64,000 nucleotides of DNA, taken from NCBI GenBank assembly GCA_027563935.2, contig CM050449.1:48520507-48584506 (forward strand). Direction: 5' to 3'. Shown here in pieces: positions 1-9,774 of this stretch. Position 1 is the stretch's first letter; each line of letters starts with the position of its first letter. The translations under genes were made by a program, and so were the position numbers. The notes under the pieces were generated by a model. It was not told the DNA's origin and did not search any database. It was given only the letters and a program-made list of their open reading frames with translations. Source of the stretch: Costus lasius. Taxonomy: Eukaryota; Streptophyta; Magnoliopsida; Zingiberales; Costaceae.

Positions 1-3000
1 AGCCTTATGCACCATGAAAGTAAGGTTAGGTTCACAAAGTGCCTATTAGAAGGATCCGCTAGACTCTATTGGACCCATGTCGAAAGAACTATAGAAAGGG
101 ATGGTAAGCCTCCCGTTGAATCTTGGGATGAAATGAAATACCTACTTAGGCAAAAGTATGTCCCACCTGGTTTCATGCAAAAGCTTAAGGATGAACTTAA
201 TAGTCACACTCAAGGCTCCTCCACTGTAGAAGCCTATCAATCTAAGCTAGAAGAACTTCTCATTAGGTGTGAAGCCAAGGAGGACCAAGGTATGATCCTA
301 AGTCGATTCAAGAATGGCCTTAGACCTGACATTAAGAGGGCCTTGACCTATTTTCAATTAGATACCCCAGAGATAGCTTATCAAAGGGCCCTAGAAGTTG
401 AACAAGAACTTAAGAATAGAAAGGAAACCCTCCCTCCCCGGCCCATCTATAGGCCCGCTCCTATGCACTTGCCTTCTAGCTCAAACCCAAAACCAAGAAC
501 TGCTCAAACTACAGACATCCCCACTTGTTATAACTGTAGGCAGAAGGGACATTTTGCAAAAGAGTGTCCTAAGAAGGTTATGAAGGTCATGGTCCTAGCT
601 GAGGAAGACATAGACCCTGAGCCCACCCTTGAGGAAGACCCTGATCAAGAAATTGAAGTCAATGACTATGATAGTAGTGATGACATCTTCAACACCTTAG
701 GGGTAGTTAGGTGCACCCTTGTCAAACCGACCCCCACTGAGGACTGGCGCCGAACCAGTATCTTCCACACCTACACCAAATGCCATGGTCACATGTGCAA
801 GGTGGTCATTGATGGTGGAAGCAGCCTCAATGCTGTCTCCCACATAGCTGCCACCAAACTGAACCTCAAGATGGAACCCCGACCTAGTCCTTACAATATT
901 TCTTGGGTTAACCAAACTAGTGTCCCTGTGACCCATAGGTGCCTCGTACCTATCCAGTTTGGTACATATGAGGACAAGATCTGGTGTGACGTCCTTACTA
1001 TGGATGTAGCCCAAATCCTCTTAGGACGCCCCTGGTTGTATGACATGGATGTTGTCCACTACGGTCGGACCAATACCTATGTCTTCACCCATAAAGATCA
1101 AAAGATTAGGCTCAAACCCTCTCTCCCCAAAGAACTTAGAGCCACAACTAGTAAGGGTAAGATAGAGGAACCCAAGAAAGACCAGCCTACCATTCAACTT
1201 ATAAGGCCTCAAACCTTCACTAAGGAAATTATAGAAGATCAACCCCTTTACACCTTAGTCATCAAAGAAACCAACCCTGAAGTGGATGAGAAGCCTCCCC
1301 CAGAAGTAGAATCCTTGCTCCAAGAGTTTAGTGAGCTCACTCCAGAGGACCTCCCTGAAGGACTGCCACCTCTTAGGGACATACAACATGCCATAGACTT
1401 AGTTCCTGGATCCTCTCTTCCCAACCTACCCCACTATAGGATGAACCCTACCGAGCATGAGGAGCTCAAAAGACAAGTAGATGATTTATTGTGTAAGGGT
1501 TACATCAGGGAAAGCCTAAGTCCCTGCGCCGTCCCAGCCCTTCTTACCCCAAAGAAGGATGGCAGTTGGCGCATGTGTATAGATTGTAGAGCTATCAACA
1601 AGATTACCATCAAGTATAGGTTCCCCATACCTAGGCTAGATGACATGTTAGATATGTTAGTAGGGTCCAAATGGTTTTCCAAGCTTGACCTCAGAAGTGG
1701 ATATCATCAGGTTAGGATTAGAGAAGGGGATGAGTGGAAGACCGCCTTCAAAACCAAGGACGGCTTATATGAGTGGTTAGTCATGCCTTTCGGGCTAACC
1801 AATGCCCCTTCCACATTTATGAGGCTTATGACCCAAGTGCTTAGACCCTACATAGGGAAGTTCCTAGTTGTATACCTTGATGACATACTTATCTATAGTA
1901 AGTCACAAAAGGAGCATCTAGGGCACTTAAGGCAGACTCTAACCCTTCTTAGAGATGAAAAGCTGTATGTCAACCTGAAGAAATGTTCTTTTCTATCTCC
2001 CAGAGTTGTCTTTCTAGGGTTTATTGTTTCTGACCTTGGGCTTCAAGCTGACCCATCTAAAGTCCAAGCCATATTAGACTGGCCAGAGCCCAAGACCCTT
2101 ACTGAAGTTAGGAGCTTTCATGGCCTTGCTACCTTCTACCGTAGGTTCATACGGAATTTTAGCACCATAGTAGCTCCTATCACCAATTGCATGAAACAAG
2201 GGGACTTTAGTTGGACCAAGTCTGCCAATAGGGCTTTCACTGAGCTTAAGAGTAGGATGACCTCTGCCCCTGTTTTAAGATTGCCTGACTTTGGCAAGGT
2301 CTTTGAGGTTGATTGTGATGCTTCTGGCATTGGCATAGGTGGGACCCTCAGCCAAGAAGGTCACCCTATTGCCTTCTTCAGTGAAAAACTGAATGAGGCC
2401 AAGCAGAAATACTCAACCTATGACAAAGAGTTCTATGCCGTAGTTCAATCTTTAAGGCATTGGCGGCACTACCTTCTCCACCATGAGTTTACTTTAAATA
2501 GTGACCACCAAGCCCTATCTTACCTTAGTGCCCAAAGAAAACTCAATGCTAGACATGCTAAATGGGTAGAATATTTACAACAGTACACTTTTGTCTTAAA
2601 ACACAAATCTGGATCTAACAACAAAGTTGCTGATGCTCTAAGTAGGGTAGTCTTCATTTTACAAACTATGCATGCTGAACTTGTAGGATTTGAACATATG
2701 AAAACTGCTTACCTAGATTGCCCTGACTTTTCTGCTATTTATGATGATATGACTAGAGATCCTATGAGTCACCCCATGTACACCCTTAGGGATGGGTATC
2801 TCTTCCTTGGGCCAACACTCTGTGTGCCTAAGTCCTCAATCCGGGATTTCCTAATTTGGGAACTCCATGGAGGAGGGTCTGCTGGGCACCATGGTCGAGA
2901 GAAGACCCGTGCCTTGGTCGAGGAAAGATTCTTTTGGCCTCAACTCTACCGAGATGTGGCCAAGGTAGTTAGGCACTGTGGAACCTGTCAATCCACTAAA

Positions 3001-4203
3001 GTCCAGAAGCACAATTTTGGACTGTACACCCCTCTGCCTATTCCCCAGGCACCGTGGCAGGACATTAGTATGGACTTTGTTCTAGGATTGCCTAGGACTG
3101 CTGCTAGGCATGACTCTATTTATGTTGTGGTAGACCGGTTCACAAAAATGGCTCATTTCATACCTTGTACTAAAACTACCGATGCCTCCCATATGGCTAG
3201 AATCTTCTTTAGAGACATTGTTAGGTTGCATGGTACCCCTCTCACTATAGTTTCGGATAGAGATACTAGATTTGTTAGTCATTTCTGGAGAACACTATGG
3301 GCTCTTTTAGGCACAAAACTGAAGTTCTCAACGGCCTACCATCCCCAGACGGATGGGCAGACCGAAGTGATCAACAGATCACTCGGGAGCATCCTTAGGA
3401 GTCTCGTAGGAGAACACCCCAGTGATTGGGACAAGCTGTTACCTACAGCTGAGTTTTCCTACAATAGTGTTCCTAACAGGACTACTGGTCTGTCTCCTTT
3501 CCAGGCAAATCTAGGATACCAGCCTAACAAGCCAATTGACCTATTTTCTGCCCCTAAACATTGCAAGACCTCTATTTCGGCCCGAGATTATGCTTTTCAT
3601 ATTTCGCAATTACATCATGAGCTATTCAGTAAAATTCAGGACTCTGTCAATCAATATCGTGATGATACTAATAAACATCGCCGAGAGAAGGTATTTTCTG
3701 TAGGGGATCAGGTAATGTTGCGGGTCCGCGAGGAGCGCATCCAAGGACCCGGCCGCAAGTTGGACGCCAAGGGCATTGGGCCCTTCACTATTCTGAAGAA
3801 GGTCAACGATAATGCCTATCTCCTGGACCTACCACCAGAACTGGGGATATCCTCCACCATCAATGTGGAGGATCTGACGCTGTATCATCCGCCTCTCTCT
3901 ATACAAGAACCAGACACTTGCCACGACTCAGAGATTGAGGCCATACTCGAGGACCAGACCCGACTCACCCCTGATGAGGTACAGCTTTATTACCGCATCA
4001 AATTTACTGATGGTGAGGAGGCCTGGCTTCCCGAGGCTGAGCTTGCTAGGTCCGCACCCGAGCTTCTCCAAGGGTACAAAGATAATTCTCCAGAGGAGAA
4101 TTTTTCCCACCCCGGGAGAGCTGATGTGGGACCAAAGCAGGACCTTCGGAGGTCCACCCGGGTCCGAAAGAAGCCCTCTCGGTATGGCTATCCTAGCCAT
4201 TAG
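1..4203 (+). CDS. Ty3/gypsy gag-pol polyprotein (gypsy-1), 5' end outside window
   Basis: Retrotransposon polyprotein that packages and reverse-transcribes its RNA and integrates the cDNA. The frame is already open at base 1 and the gag domain starts mid-fold, so the Met at 7 is probably internal. Numbering from that Met: gag core about 1-135; CCHC zinc knuckle 174-187; aspartic protease with active site D269-G-G (a D-G-G variant of D-S/T-G); RT with YLDD at 623-626; RNase H beginning near D769; integrase HHCC zinc site about 955-1000 and catalytic D1023, D1084, E1120 (35 residues between the last two, as in DD35E). Residues about 1309-1358 (EIEAILED... to ...APELLQGY) resemble a degenerate chromodomain, which suggests a chromovirus lineage. 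The tail is basic. There is no frameshift or internal stop across 1,400 codons, so this part of the element could be functional. The 5' LTR and primer-binding site are not visible. Confidence 0.93.
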   Translation, partial: SLMHHESKVRFTKCLLEGSARLYWTHVERTIERDGKPPVESWDEMKYLLRQKYVPPGFMQKLKDELNSHTQGSSTVEAYQSKLEELLIRCEAKEDQGMILSRFKNGLRPDIKRALTYFQLDTPEIAYQRALEVEQELKNRKETLPPRPIYRPAPMHLPSSSNPKPRTAQTTDIPTCYNCRQKGHFAKECPKKVMKVMVLAEEDIDPEPTLEEDPDQEIEVNDYDSSDDIFNTLGVVRCTLVKPTPTEDWRRTSIFHTYTKCHGHMCKVVIDGGSSLNAVSHIAATKLNLKMEPRPSPYNISWVNQTSVPVTHRCLVPIQFGTYEDKIWCDVLTMDVAQILLGRPWLYDMDVVHYGRTNTYVFTHKDQKIRLKPSLPKELRATTSKGKIEEPKKDQPTIQLIRPQTFTKEIIEDQPLYTLVIKETNPEVDEKPPPEVESLLQEFSELTPEDLPEGLPPLRDIQHAIDLVPGSSLPNLPHYRMNPTEHEELKRQVDDLLCKGYIRESLSPCAVPALLTPKKDGSWRMCIDCRAINKITIKYRFPIPRLDDMLDMLVGSKWFSKLDLRSGYHQVRIREGDEWKTAFKTKDGLYEWLVMPFGLTNAPSTFMRLMTQVLRPYIGKFLVVYLDDILIYSKSQKEHLGHLRQTLTLLRDEKLYVNLKKCSFLSPRVVFLGFIVSDLGLQADPSKVQAILDWPEPKTLTEVRSFHGLATFYRRFIRNFSTIVAPITNCMKQGDFSWTKSANRAFTELKSRMTSAPVLRLPDFGKVFEVDCDASGIGIGGTLSQEGHPIAFFSEKLNEAKQKYSTYDKEFYAVVQSLRHWRHYLLHHEFTLNSDHQALSYLSAQRKLNARHAKWVEYLQQYTFVLKHKSGSNNKVADALSRVVFILQTMHAELVGFEHMKTAYLDCPDFSAIYDDMTRDPMSHPMYTLRDGYLFLGPTLCVPKSSIRDFLIWELHGGGSAGHHGREKTRALVEERFFWPQLYRDVAKVVRHCGTCQSTKVQKHNFGLYTPLPIPQAPWQDISMDFVLGLPRTAARHDSIYVVVDRFTKMAHFIPCTKTTDASHMARIFFRDIVRLHGTPLTIVSDRDTRFVSHFWRTLWALLGTKLKFSTAYHPQTDGQTEVINRSLGSILRSLVGEHPSDWDKLLPTAEFSYNSVPNRTTGLSPFQANLGYQPNKPIDLFSAPKHCKTSISARDYAFHISQLHHELFSKIQDSVNQYRDDTNKHRREKVFSVGDQVMLRVREERIQGPGRKLDAKGIGPFTILKKVNDNAYLLDLPPELGISSTINVEDLTLYHPPLSIQEPDTCHDSEIEAILEDQTRLTPDEVQLYYRIKFTDGEEAWLPEAELARSAPELLQGYKDNSPEENFSHPGRADVGPKQDLRRSTRVRKKPSRYGYPSH

Positions 4204-4550
4204 ATATGGCTTCCTTAGGACCCCCTTTTGTTGCTTATTTTGTCTTAGATTAGGGTGCATCATATGGTAGGTTAGATCCACCCTCCCATTACACCATGTA
4301 GTTACATGCCTAGGATCCGCCACTTATGTATAGTAGGTTAGTGCATGAAATTGATGTAATAGTATAGGTCAACTCCAATCTTGGAATGCAAGTCAAAATC
4401 AGGTCAAGACAACTCCAAGAGATGCCATGGGCCATCAGCCCAACTCAAGAGGAAATCAGCCCACCCCAACCTAATGGAGCAACACCACAAGTACCCCAAC
4501 TTCCACCATCCTAGTTGGCAGCCATGTGGAGTTCACCTTCATCTCTAATC

Positions 4551-4721
4551 AAGTCAAGGAGCAGCCAGCTCAATGACCTATTTCAGCTCAACATGCGCCA
4601 GCCATCAAAGTCAAGGGGCAGCTTGAAACAATGCCCACTTCAGTCCATCATGCGCCAGCCCCCAAAGTCAAGGAGCAGCCTGCACTTTGCAACAACTTCA
4701 GTCCCTTCAAGTGCCAGCCGC
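4551..4721 (+). repeat. 57-bp imperfect tandem repeat, about three units
   Basis: Units start at 4551, 4608 and 4665, each opening with AAGTCAAGG and carrying a conserved GCGCCAGCC or GTGCCAGCC near the end. A fourth, much decayed unit may follow to about 4775. The period is 19 codons, so a reading frame stays open across it (4515-4868), but no known domain is present. I treat it as a non-coding LTR or subterminal repeat. Confidence 0.7.
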
Positions 4722-5786
4722 CCATGCCAATTTGCAGCCTGCAATGTCAGCCATCAGCAGCCTCTTCAGTCCACTCTCATCTCAGATTTCGAACTTACCA
4801 ACCTGCTGAAGACTTCAGAGTTCAACCTCCAAGCAATCGCCCATTTGGAAGAAGAAACCAGCCCTTGAGTTGTCTACATCATCTTTGACTTGTGTGACTT
4901 GTTTTTGAACTTAGGAAGGGAGATAACCGTTGGAGACTCCCCTATATGATGTAAATTCTTGTAAAGCCATCAGTTAGTGTTGAATGAATTTTCGAATTTC
5001 AGAAGTGTGTCTTCTTATGGTGTGTGTCACCTAACCCCCTTCCCCTCTTCCAACCATTGCCGAGAGTGTCTATCCACCCCTCTTGCTCTTCCACCTTCTT
5101 CCTCCATATGCGCTTGTCTTGAAGATGGGAGCTCACGCCACTTCCTCCCTCTAGCCTTGAAGAGCCTTCAATCAAGAGGAGGAGCTGGACACATTCGAGA
5201 CTCAAGAAGGTGCCATCAACTCCATGCCGAGAACAAGCCACCCCCACTTTAGCTAAGTCTTCTTCCCCTTTGGGTCATTGTTCTTGTTAATTGTTGTTGT
5301 GGTTCTTGATACTTGTTGGACAGCCCCTTTGCACTTACGTTTGCTTTCTGCAGGAGGCGCAAGGCCATGGGATGACAAGCAAGCTATCCCCTCTTCTCTC
5401 CCCCTAAGCCTAGATAGTCTAAACTATGTTAACAAGGGAATTTGGAGTCTAGCCTCCCCCTTGATTGTCTTGTGTATTGGCCTCTTAATATTATTTTCAA
5501 AATTCACCCACGCATGTGTGGGATGCTGCAATGACATGTGTGTAAGCTCATAGGGCCCTACTTCGTGAGATTCCACCATTGGACCGGTGAAGAACGGGAA
5601 GGACACCCTTTCTATTCTCAAAGGGTGCAAGGTGAGTTCCTCCCTTAGATTAGCCCTAGTTTCTTATGGTAGAATCGCATGCTAGATTTCTTTAATGTTG
5701 TAGAACCGCATGCTAGATCTACTTGAGGTTTTAGAATCACATGATAAGCTTTACTAGAAGTGCATGATAAGATTAGTTGCTGAATG

Positions 5787-5838
5787 TAGCTTCGGATTTC
5801 ATTATAAGACTATAGCTTCGGATTTCATTATAAGACTA
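5787..5838 (+). repeat. 26-bp perfect tandem duplication
   Basis: Two adjacent identical 26-bp units beginning TAGCTTCGGATTTC (5787-5812 and 5813-5838). A looser repeat with the motif GCATGCTAGAT or GCATGATAAG precedes it at 5670-5770. It lies in the non-coding tail of gypsy-1. Confidence 0.85.
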
Positions 5839-6070
5839 TCAAACCTAATTTCTCAAAGCGTTAGTTTAAATGGGTTTCATAGTTATATCTTAATAGCAAA
5901 TGTTTTCAAAAAAGCGTTGTTTGAATGTTGCATGCTTGGTGACCCCATCACAGACTACGACTCACACAACTATTGTCCAGTGATTATAGAATTGACCCCG
6001 TGGGACCAACCCGGCCCTCGTCAAGGCACTGAGAGTAACCTGCAGCAACGAATATCGGTGAGGTGTAGAT

Positions 6071-6216
6071 TCAAGAGGTGGCCCCCGCCAGGTCACGACG
6101 TGGCACTTTGCTCTACGACACTCAACCACCCCCTTACCGGGAACACAAACAGAACAGAACGGGAGGTGAATGAATTCAAGAGGTGGCCCCCGTCTGACTA
6201 AGACGTGGCACTTTGC
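6071..6216 (-). repeat. Pair of 41-bp ACGT-core LTR modules
   Basis: Copies at 6071-6111 and 6176-6216. Each has TCAAGAGGTGGCCCCCG at its left end on the + strand and GACGTGGCACTTTGC at its right end. The same module occurs reverse-complemented three times in the gypsy-F LTR at 59048-59242. GACGTGGC is an ABRE/G-box-like core in plants; any enhancer role here is inferred. Confidence 0.85.
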
Positions 6217-7264
6217 TTCAAACACCCAACTCTCAAAAGGTTTATCACTTGGGCAAAATACCCTTAACACAAACCGGAAACCTGAACCTCTAACCTGGTC
6301 ACTAGACTCTAGAACAGTCCCTCCATTACCGGAAACATATCAGAATAGGATGGGTGGATTCTCCAACCCCAAATCAGAATGACTGTTCACTGAGTGCTCT
6401 AGTTAACCCTTAGGTTCAGTCCACACAAGTCTAGGACTCTTATCCTCAATCATACAACACGAACATTATCTCAGACATCACATCAATCGAGTTCAGGAAA
6501 GGTCCTTAGATTTCATGCAAGTATGGTTTAACCTTTTCTAAGTTATCATCAAAGGTTATCAATCAATATTTCATGTCATTACTTTCTACATACACCATTC
6601 AACTAAAAATACATATTAATGCAGAAAATACACCAAATTTCATCCACAGATAACATACATACAGAATATTACAGATTCATAGTTTTCTCCTAGTTCTTAT
6701 AACAAAAGACAGAAATGCCCCTAGTTCGAAGTTTAAGTCATGCAGGAAAAGTTATCCAAAAATTTCGTAAAAATAGTCATTACGTCCCTCATGATCCCTA
6801 GATTCGTAATTTCAAGTTTTTCCCCAATTTAACTAGAAAATTTACCAAATTACCCCTCGGTCAATGTCAGTCAACAGAAATTTTTATTTCCAAAAATTCC
6901 CAAAAAAAAACTATAGAATCCTCATATAACCAATATCATGAAAATCAGGTTTGCCCCAATTTTTACCCATACGTTTAGGCGTAATTTCATGATGAAGGGG
7001 CGAAATTCTCATTCAAGCCCTAATCTTCATGCAATTGAAAAATCCAAAGTTACATACATGTTCAATCAAGGTCTAATTGATGATTAGAAGTCTCAAAAAT
7101 GAAAAGCCCTAATTTTCATGCAACTAGGGTTTCGAAATTTTTGGGGGAAAGCAAGAAAACGTGTACAATTTTGCAAGCATGAGTTCATATCATATTTCTA
7201 GACATTAATCCTCTCTAAATCATGCAACACCTTCAATATGCTTGAACTAGGTGGAGAGAAAATC

Positions 7265-7272
7265 CACTCACC
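7265..7272 (-). other. Candidate 5' splice site in gypsy-I LTR
   Basis: The minus strand reads AAG|GTGAGTGG here, a consensus plant donor. Gypsy-F has GAG|GTGAGTGG at the corresponding place (58022). Conservation between diverged LTRs makes chance less likely, but no transcript evidence is available. Confidence 0.4.
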
Positions 7273-7626
7273 TTCAATTTCGTTTCTTCCAAGCCAACAC
7301 CCTCACGCCTCCCCTCACACCACTCACGTCGCCGGAGCACCCAAGGACCGCCGGAATTCGCCTCCACCACCAATCGCCGCCGGCCACAAGAAGAGGAGAA
7401 GGAGAAGAAGAAGCCGCCACCTTCACCACCACTCGCCCAAGGGAGAAAATCGTGAGCAAAGAGGGAATTGAGGGAAAAACGTGAGTAAACCCTCACACTT
7501 TCGTTTTCTACCTCCAAAGAATCCAAACCCAATAGCAAACATAAGTGGAAGATCCAATAACCCTTTAGTATAAGTTAATCTCCACCTCACCCTTATCAAG
7601 AGCTCTTACCCTTTTCTAATAGAAAG

Positions 7627-7657
7627 ACACCACTAGCCTAGTGGTACACAGCACACA
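7627..7657 (+). mobile_element. tRNA-derived SINE-like cassette, 5' half (A box)
   Basis: TAGCCTAGTGG at 7634-7644 matches the Pol III A box consensus TRGCNNAGTGG exactly. The cassette is interrupted at 7657 by copia A1 and resumes at 26295. Joined in the mind, the spacing from the end of the A box region (7645) to the B box is 31 nt, as in a tRNA. The acceptor-stem positions do not pair, so this is a SINE head or tRNA relic, not a working tRNA. Confidence 0.6.
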
Positions 7658-9753
7658 TGTTGGGAAACCCCGGGGACATTTTACAAATTTTCAGAGCCAT
7701 GGGCATACATTTTACGCAGCGGAAGAATGTCCCCGAAACAGGCTAGTCCCAAAAACCCAGTGAAGATCTCTTGCGAGGGGGTCGACACGATGTGATAGTA
7801 AGTACCTTTAAGCAATTGGAAACCGATGTCGATGAAGGCGCCCAAGTGTTCGCCCTCTGCAGTCTCGCACACACGGATTCCTCAAGTTTTCTTCTTCCTC
7901 GCCCGGTGCTAGCCTCGGGAAGAAGATCCATGCCTTAGGAGAATCCTCCAAGCAACTTGCGCCACCACCAAGATGTGATGCGCCAAGGAGATGGAAGGAG
8001 AAGACAACGCCGCAAGCCTTCTTGTTCCTTTGCGCCAAGGAAAGGAAGAGAAGAAGCATGCTTGCGCCCTTGATGGAAGAAGAAGAGCTCTAAGCTCTCC
8101 AAGCCGTCGCCCTCTGATGCTTCACGCCTCCAAGGAATTAGCATCATGAAGAGAGGGGGCGGCAAGGGGTTATTTATAGGAGCAAGAGGCGGTTAGGGGA
8201 GAATGGCAAGTGTTGACAATTAGGGCATGATTCTAGGAGATTATCCAATCAATTATATTGATTAAATCTCCACTCCCATATGCGCCCAAGACTTGCCAAA
8301 GCAAGCATCAGCCATATGCGCCCATATCATGCCATATGAGGCATTCATCCCATCCATGCGCCTAGACCTAGTCAAGGCAATATGATGGATTGCCTAATGT
8401 GGCTTGGGCGCAAGTCCTAATCCAATTAGGACTCTAATTATGTTAATAATCAGCCCACAATTGTCAAACACAATCCAATCAATTATCTTGTGTGATTTAA
8501 TCAAATCCAATTTGATTTAATCACCTAGGAGATACCAAACAAGGCATAGGCACCAATTCTAGTCCAACTAGAATCCCATATGCGCCTATCCCATTAATTC
8601 ATCCCCATTATACCCTTCAAGCCTCATAGCCCTTCAATACAACTTATTAGCAAGCCCAACTAAGCAATGGGCCAAGCCCAAAGTCCATTATGCATGTTAA
8701 CCAAGCTATTGGATCCAATCCAATTTAACCCATGGCTAAATGAGGCTAACCATGGTTAATTTGATCAATATGCCAAAAACGGAAGTTGGCCCCAATAAGT
8801 TTCTTCCATCTCATCAGGCCCATTGGCGCTGATGAAATCTCCCAAATAGATCAGAGTTATCCAATAACTCGATCTAAAGGCTACCCGATCAAAATGAAAA
8901 CTCGAGTATCAAGGTGTGCGACCCTGTAGGTTCCTCTAACGCTGGCAGTGCTGACCAAAGGTCATCACAATCAGTGAGTGGCACCTAGCAGTGCATCGCT
9001 GCTACCCAGGTTATTGGAATGGATATCGACATCGACATCCCCATCATCGCAACTAGGTACAGATGCATTACAGTCTCTTTGCCGAACTGATATCCGATTG
9101 GACAAGTGTGTCACCACTTGTTTTCATCCAATCACATGGCTATGACTAGAACAGGTTCTTACCTGGGTATGGCCATACACTCTCAGTCATAGAACCATAA
9201 GGGAGCTCCTTGGATATCATACTTCCCAAAGGAAGGGGCAAATCCTATGTCTGTCCATTGACCTTCTCATATGGGTCGTGACATGCTCAATGACAACCGT
9301 TATGACCTCCCAACTACGGCAAGGTGTTAGGTTGCATCAAAGCAAGTCCCTAACCATATAGAATGGTCAATGACCTCAAGTCAAGGGATCAATGCATCTC
9401 CTGTCACTTGTGAGGATAACTCATGACACCAAGTCATAGCCTCACAGCGGGTCTGTCCAGTATATCCTCCAATGATATACCCATGTGTCTGCGTTAGCAC
9501 CACGTGCCTAACCAGCCCACATACCAGTCTCTCAAGTACCAGAGTTGTCCCATATCCACTCAGGTACATCGACTGGGGACTATAGTTTGAGCACAGATCC
9601 AATCTGTCTCCAGGGACATTATCATGTAAGTACACAATCGCAGGTGTAGACAAACAATGATAACGACAATGCCAGAAAGATATATATATTAATATCAGAG
9701 TCAAGTAGTACAAAGATGGACCAAAACTAGGTCCTAGGGCATATACACCAACA
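7658..9753 (-). repeat. A1 3' LTR
   Basis: 2,096-bp LTR, begins TGTTGGTGTATATG and ends GGTTTCCCAACA on the minus strand. About 15 substitutions separate it from the 5' LTR at 24194-26289. A TATA-like CTATAAATA lies at 8171-8179 (minus). The U3 contains the 12-bp palindrome GTATGGCCATAC at 9167-9178, also present in the other copia family's LTRs. Confidence 0.93.
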
Positions 9754-9774
9754 ATCTCCCACTTGCACTAAGAC
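9754..9774 (-). other. A1 polypurine tract
   Basis: Minus strand reads GTGCAAGTGGGAGATTG directly before the LTR TG. This would prime plus-strand DNA synthesis. The same tract precedes the 3' LTRs of A2, B, D, E and G, which shows what A1 shares with a possible helper family. Confidence 0.85.

Larger units (their letters stand above)
4204..5935 (+). other. 3' untranslated end and putative 3' LTR of gypsy-1
   Basis: No credible gene is present; the short ORFs here lack recognisable domains. The stretch directly follows the gypsy-1 stop codon. It contains a 57-bp tandem repeat and a purine-rich tract near 4913-4924 that could be a polypurine tract. AT-rich sequence at 4940-5000 looks like a plant LTR R/polyadenylation region. 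The opposite LTR lies outside the window, so LTR borders cannot be fixed. The right edge, about 5935, is set where sequence homologous to the gypsy-F LTR (minus strand) begins, and it could be off by tens of bases. Confidence 0.5.
5936..7657 (-). mobile_element. Gypsy-I LTR, distal part (minus strand)
   Basis: Read on the minus strand, this stretch matches the gypsy-F LTR (57338-60152) in several places: the ACGT-core repeat module (two copies here, three in F), the following block around a GCAGG...CAGTGC...GCCGGGTT pattern, and an AG|GTGAGTGG donor-like site in the same relative order. No coding frame is supported. The LTR resumes at 26345-26460 after the SINE-like cassette and copia A1. Its far end is lost at about 5935, apparently replaced by gypsy-1. 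The two LTRs are related but clearly diverged, so this is an older copy or a sister family. Confidence 0.7.

Noticed and set aside
4515..4868. 117-codon frame after gypsy-1 pol
   Set aside because: No domain; it is open only because of the 57-bp repeat period, and it lies in a probable LTR/U3.
7238..7484. Short Arg/Pro-rich frames around 7.24-7.48 kb
   Set aside because: They fall in a GA/CT-rich part of the gypsy-I LTR leader, overlap in several frames on both strands and have no domain.
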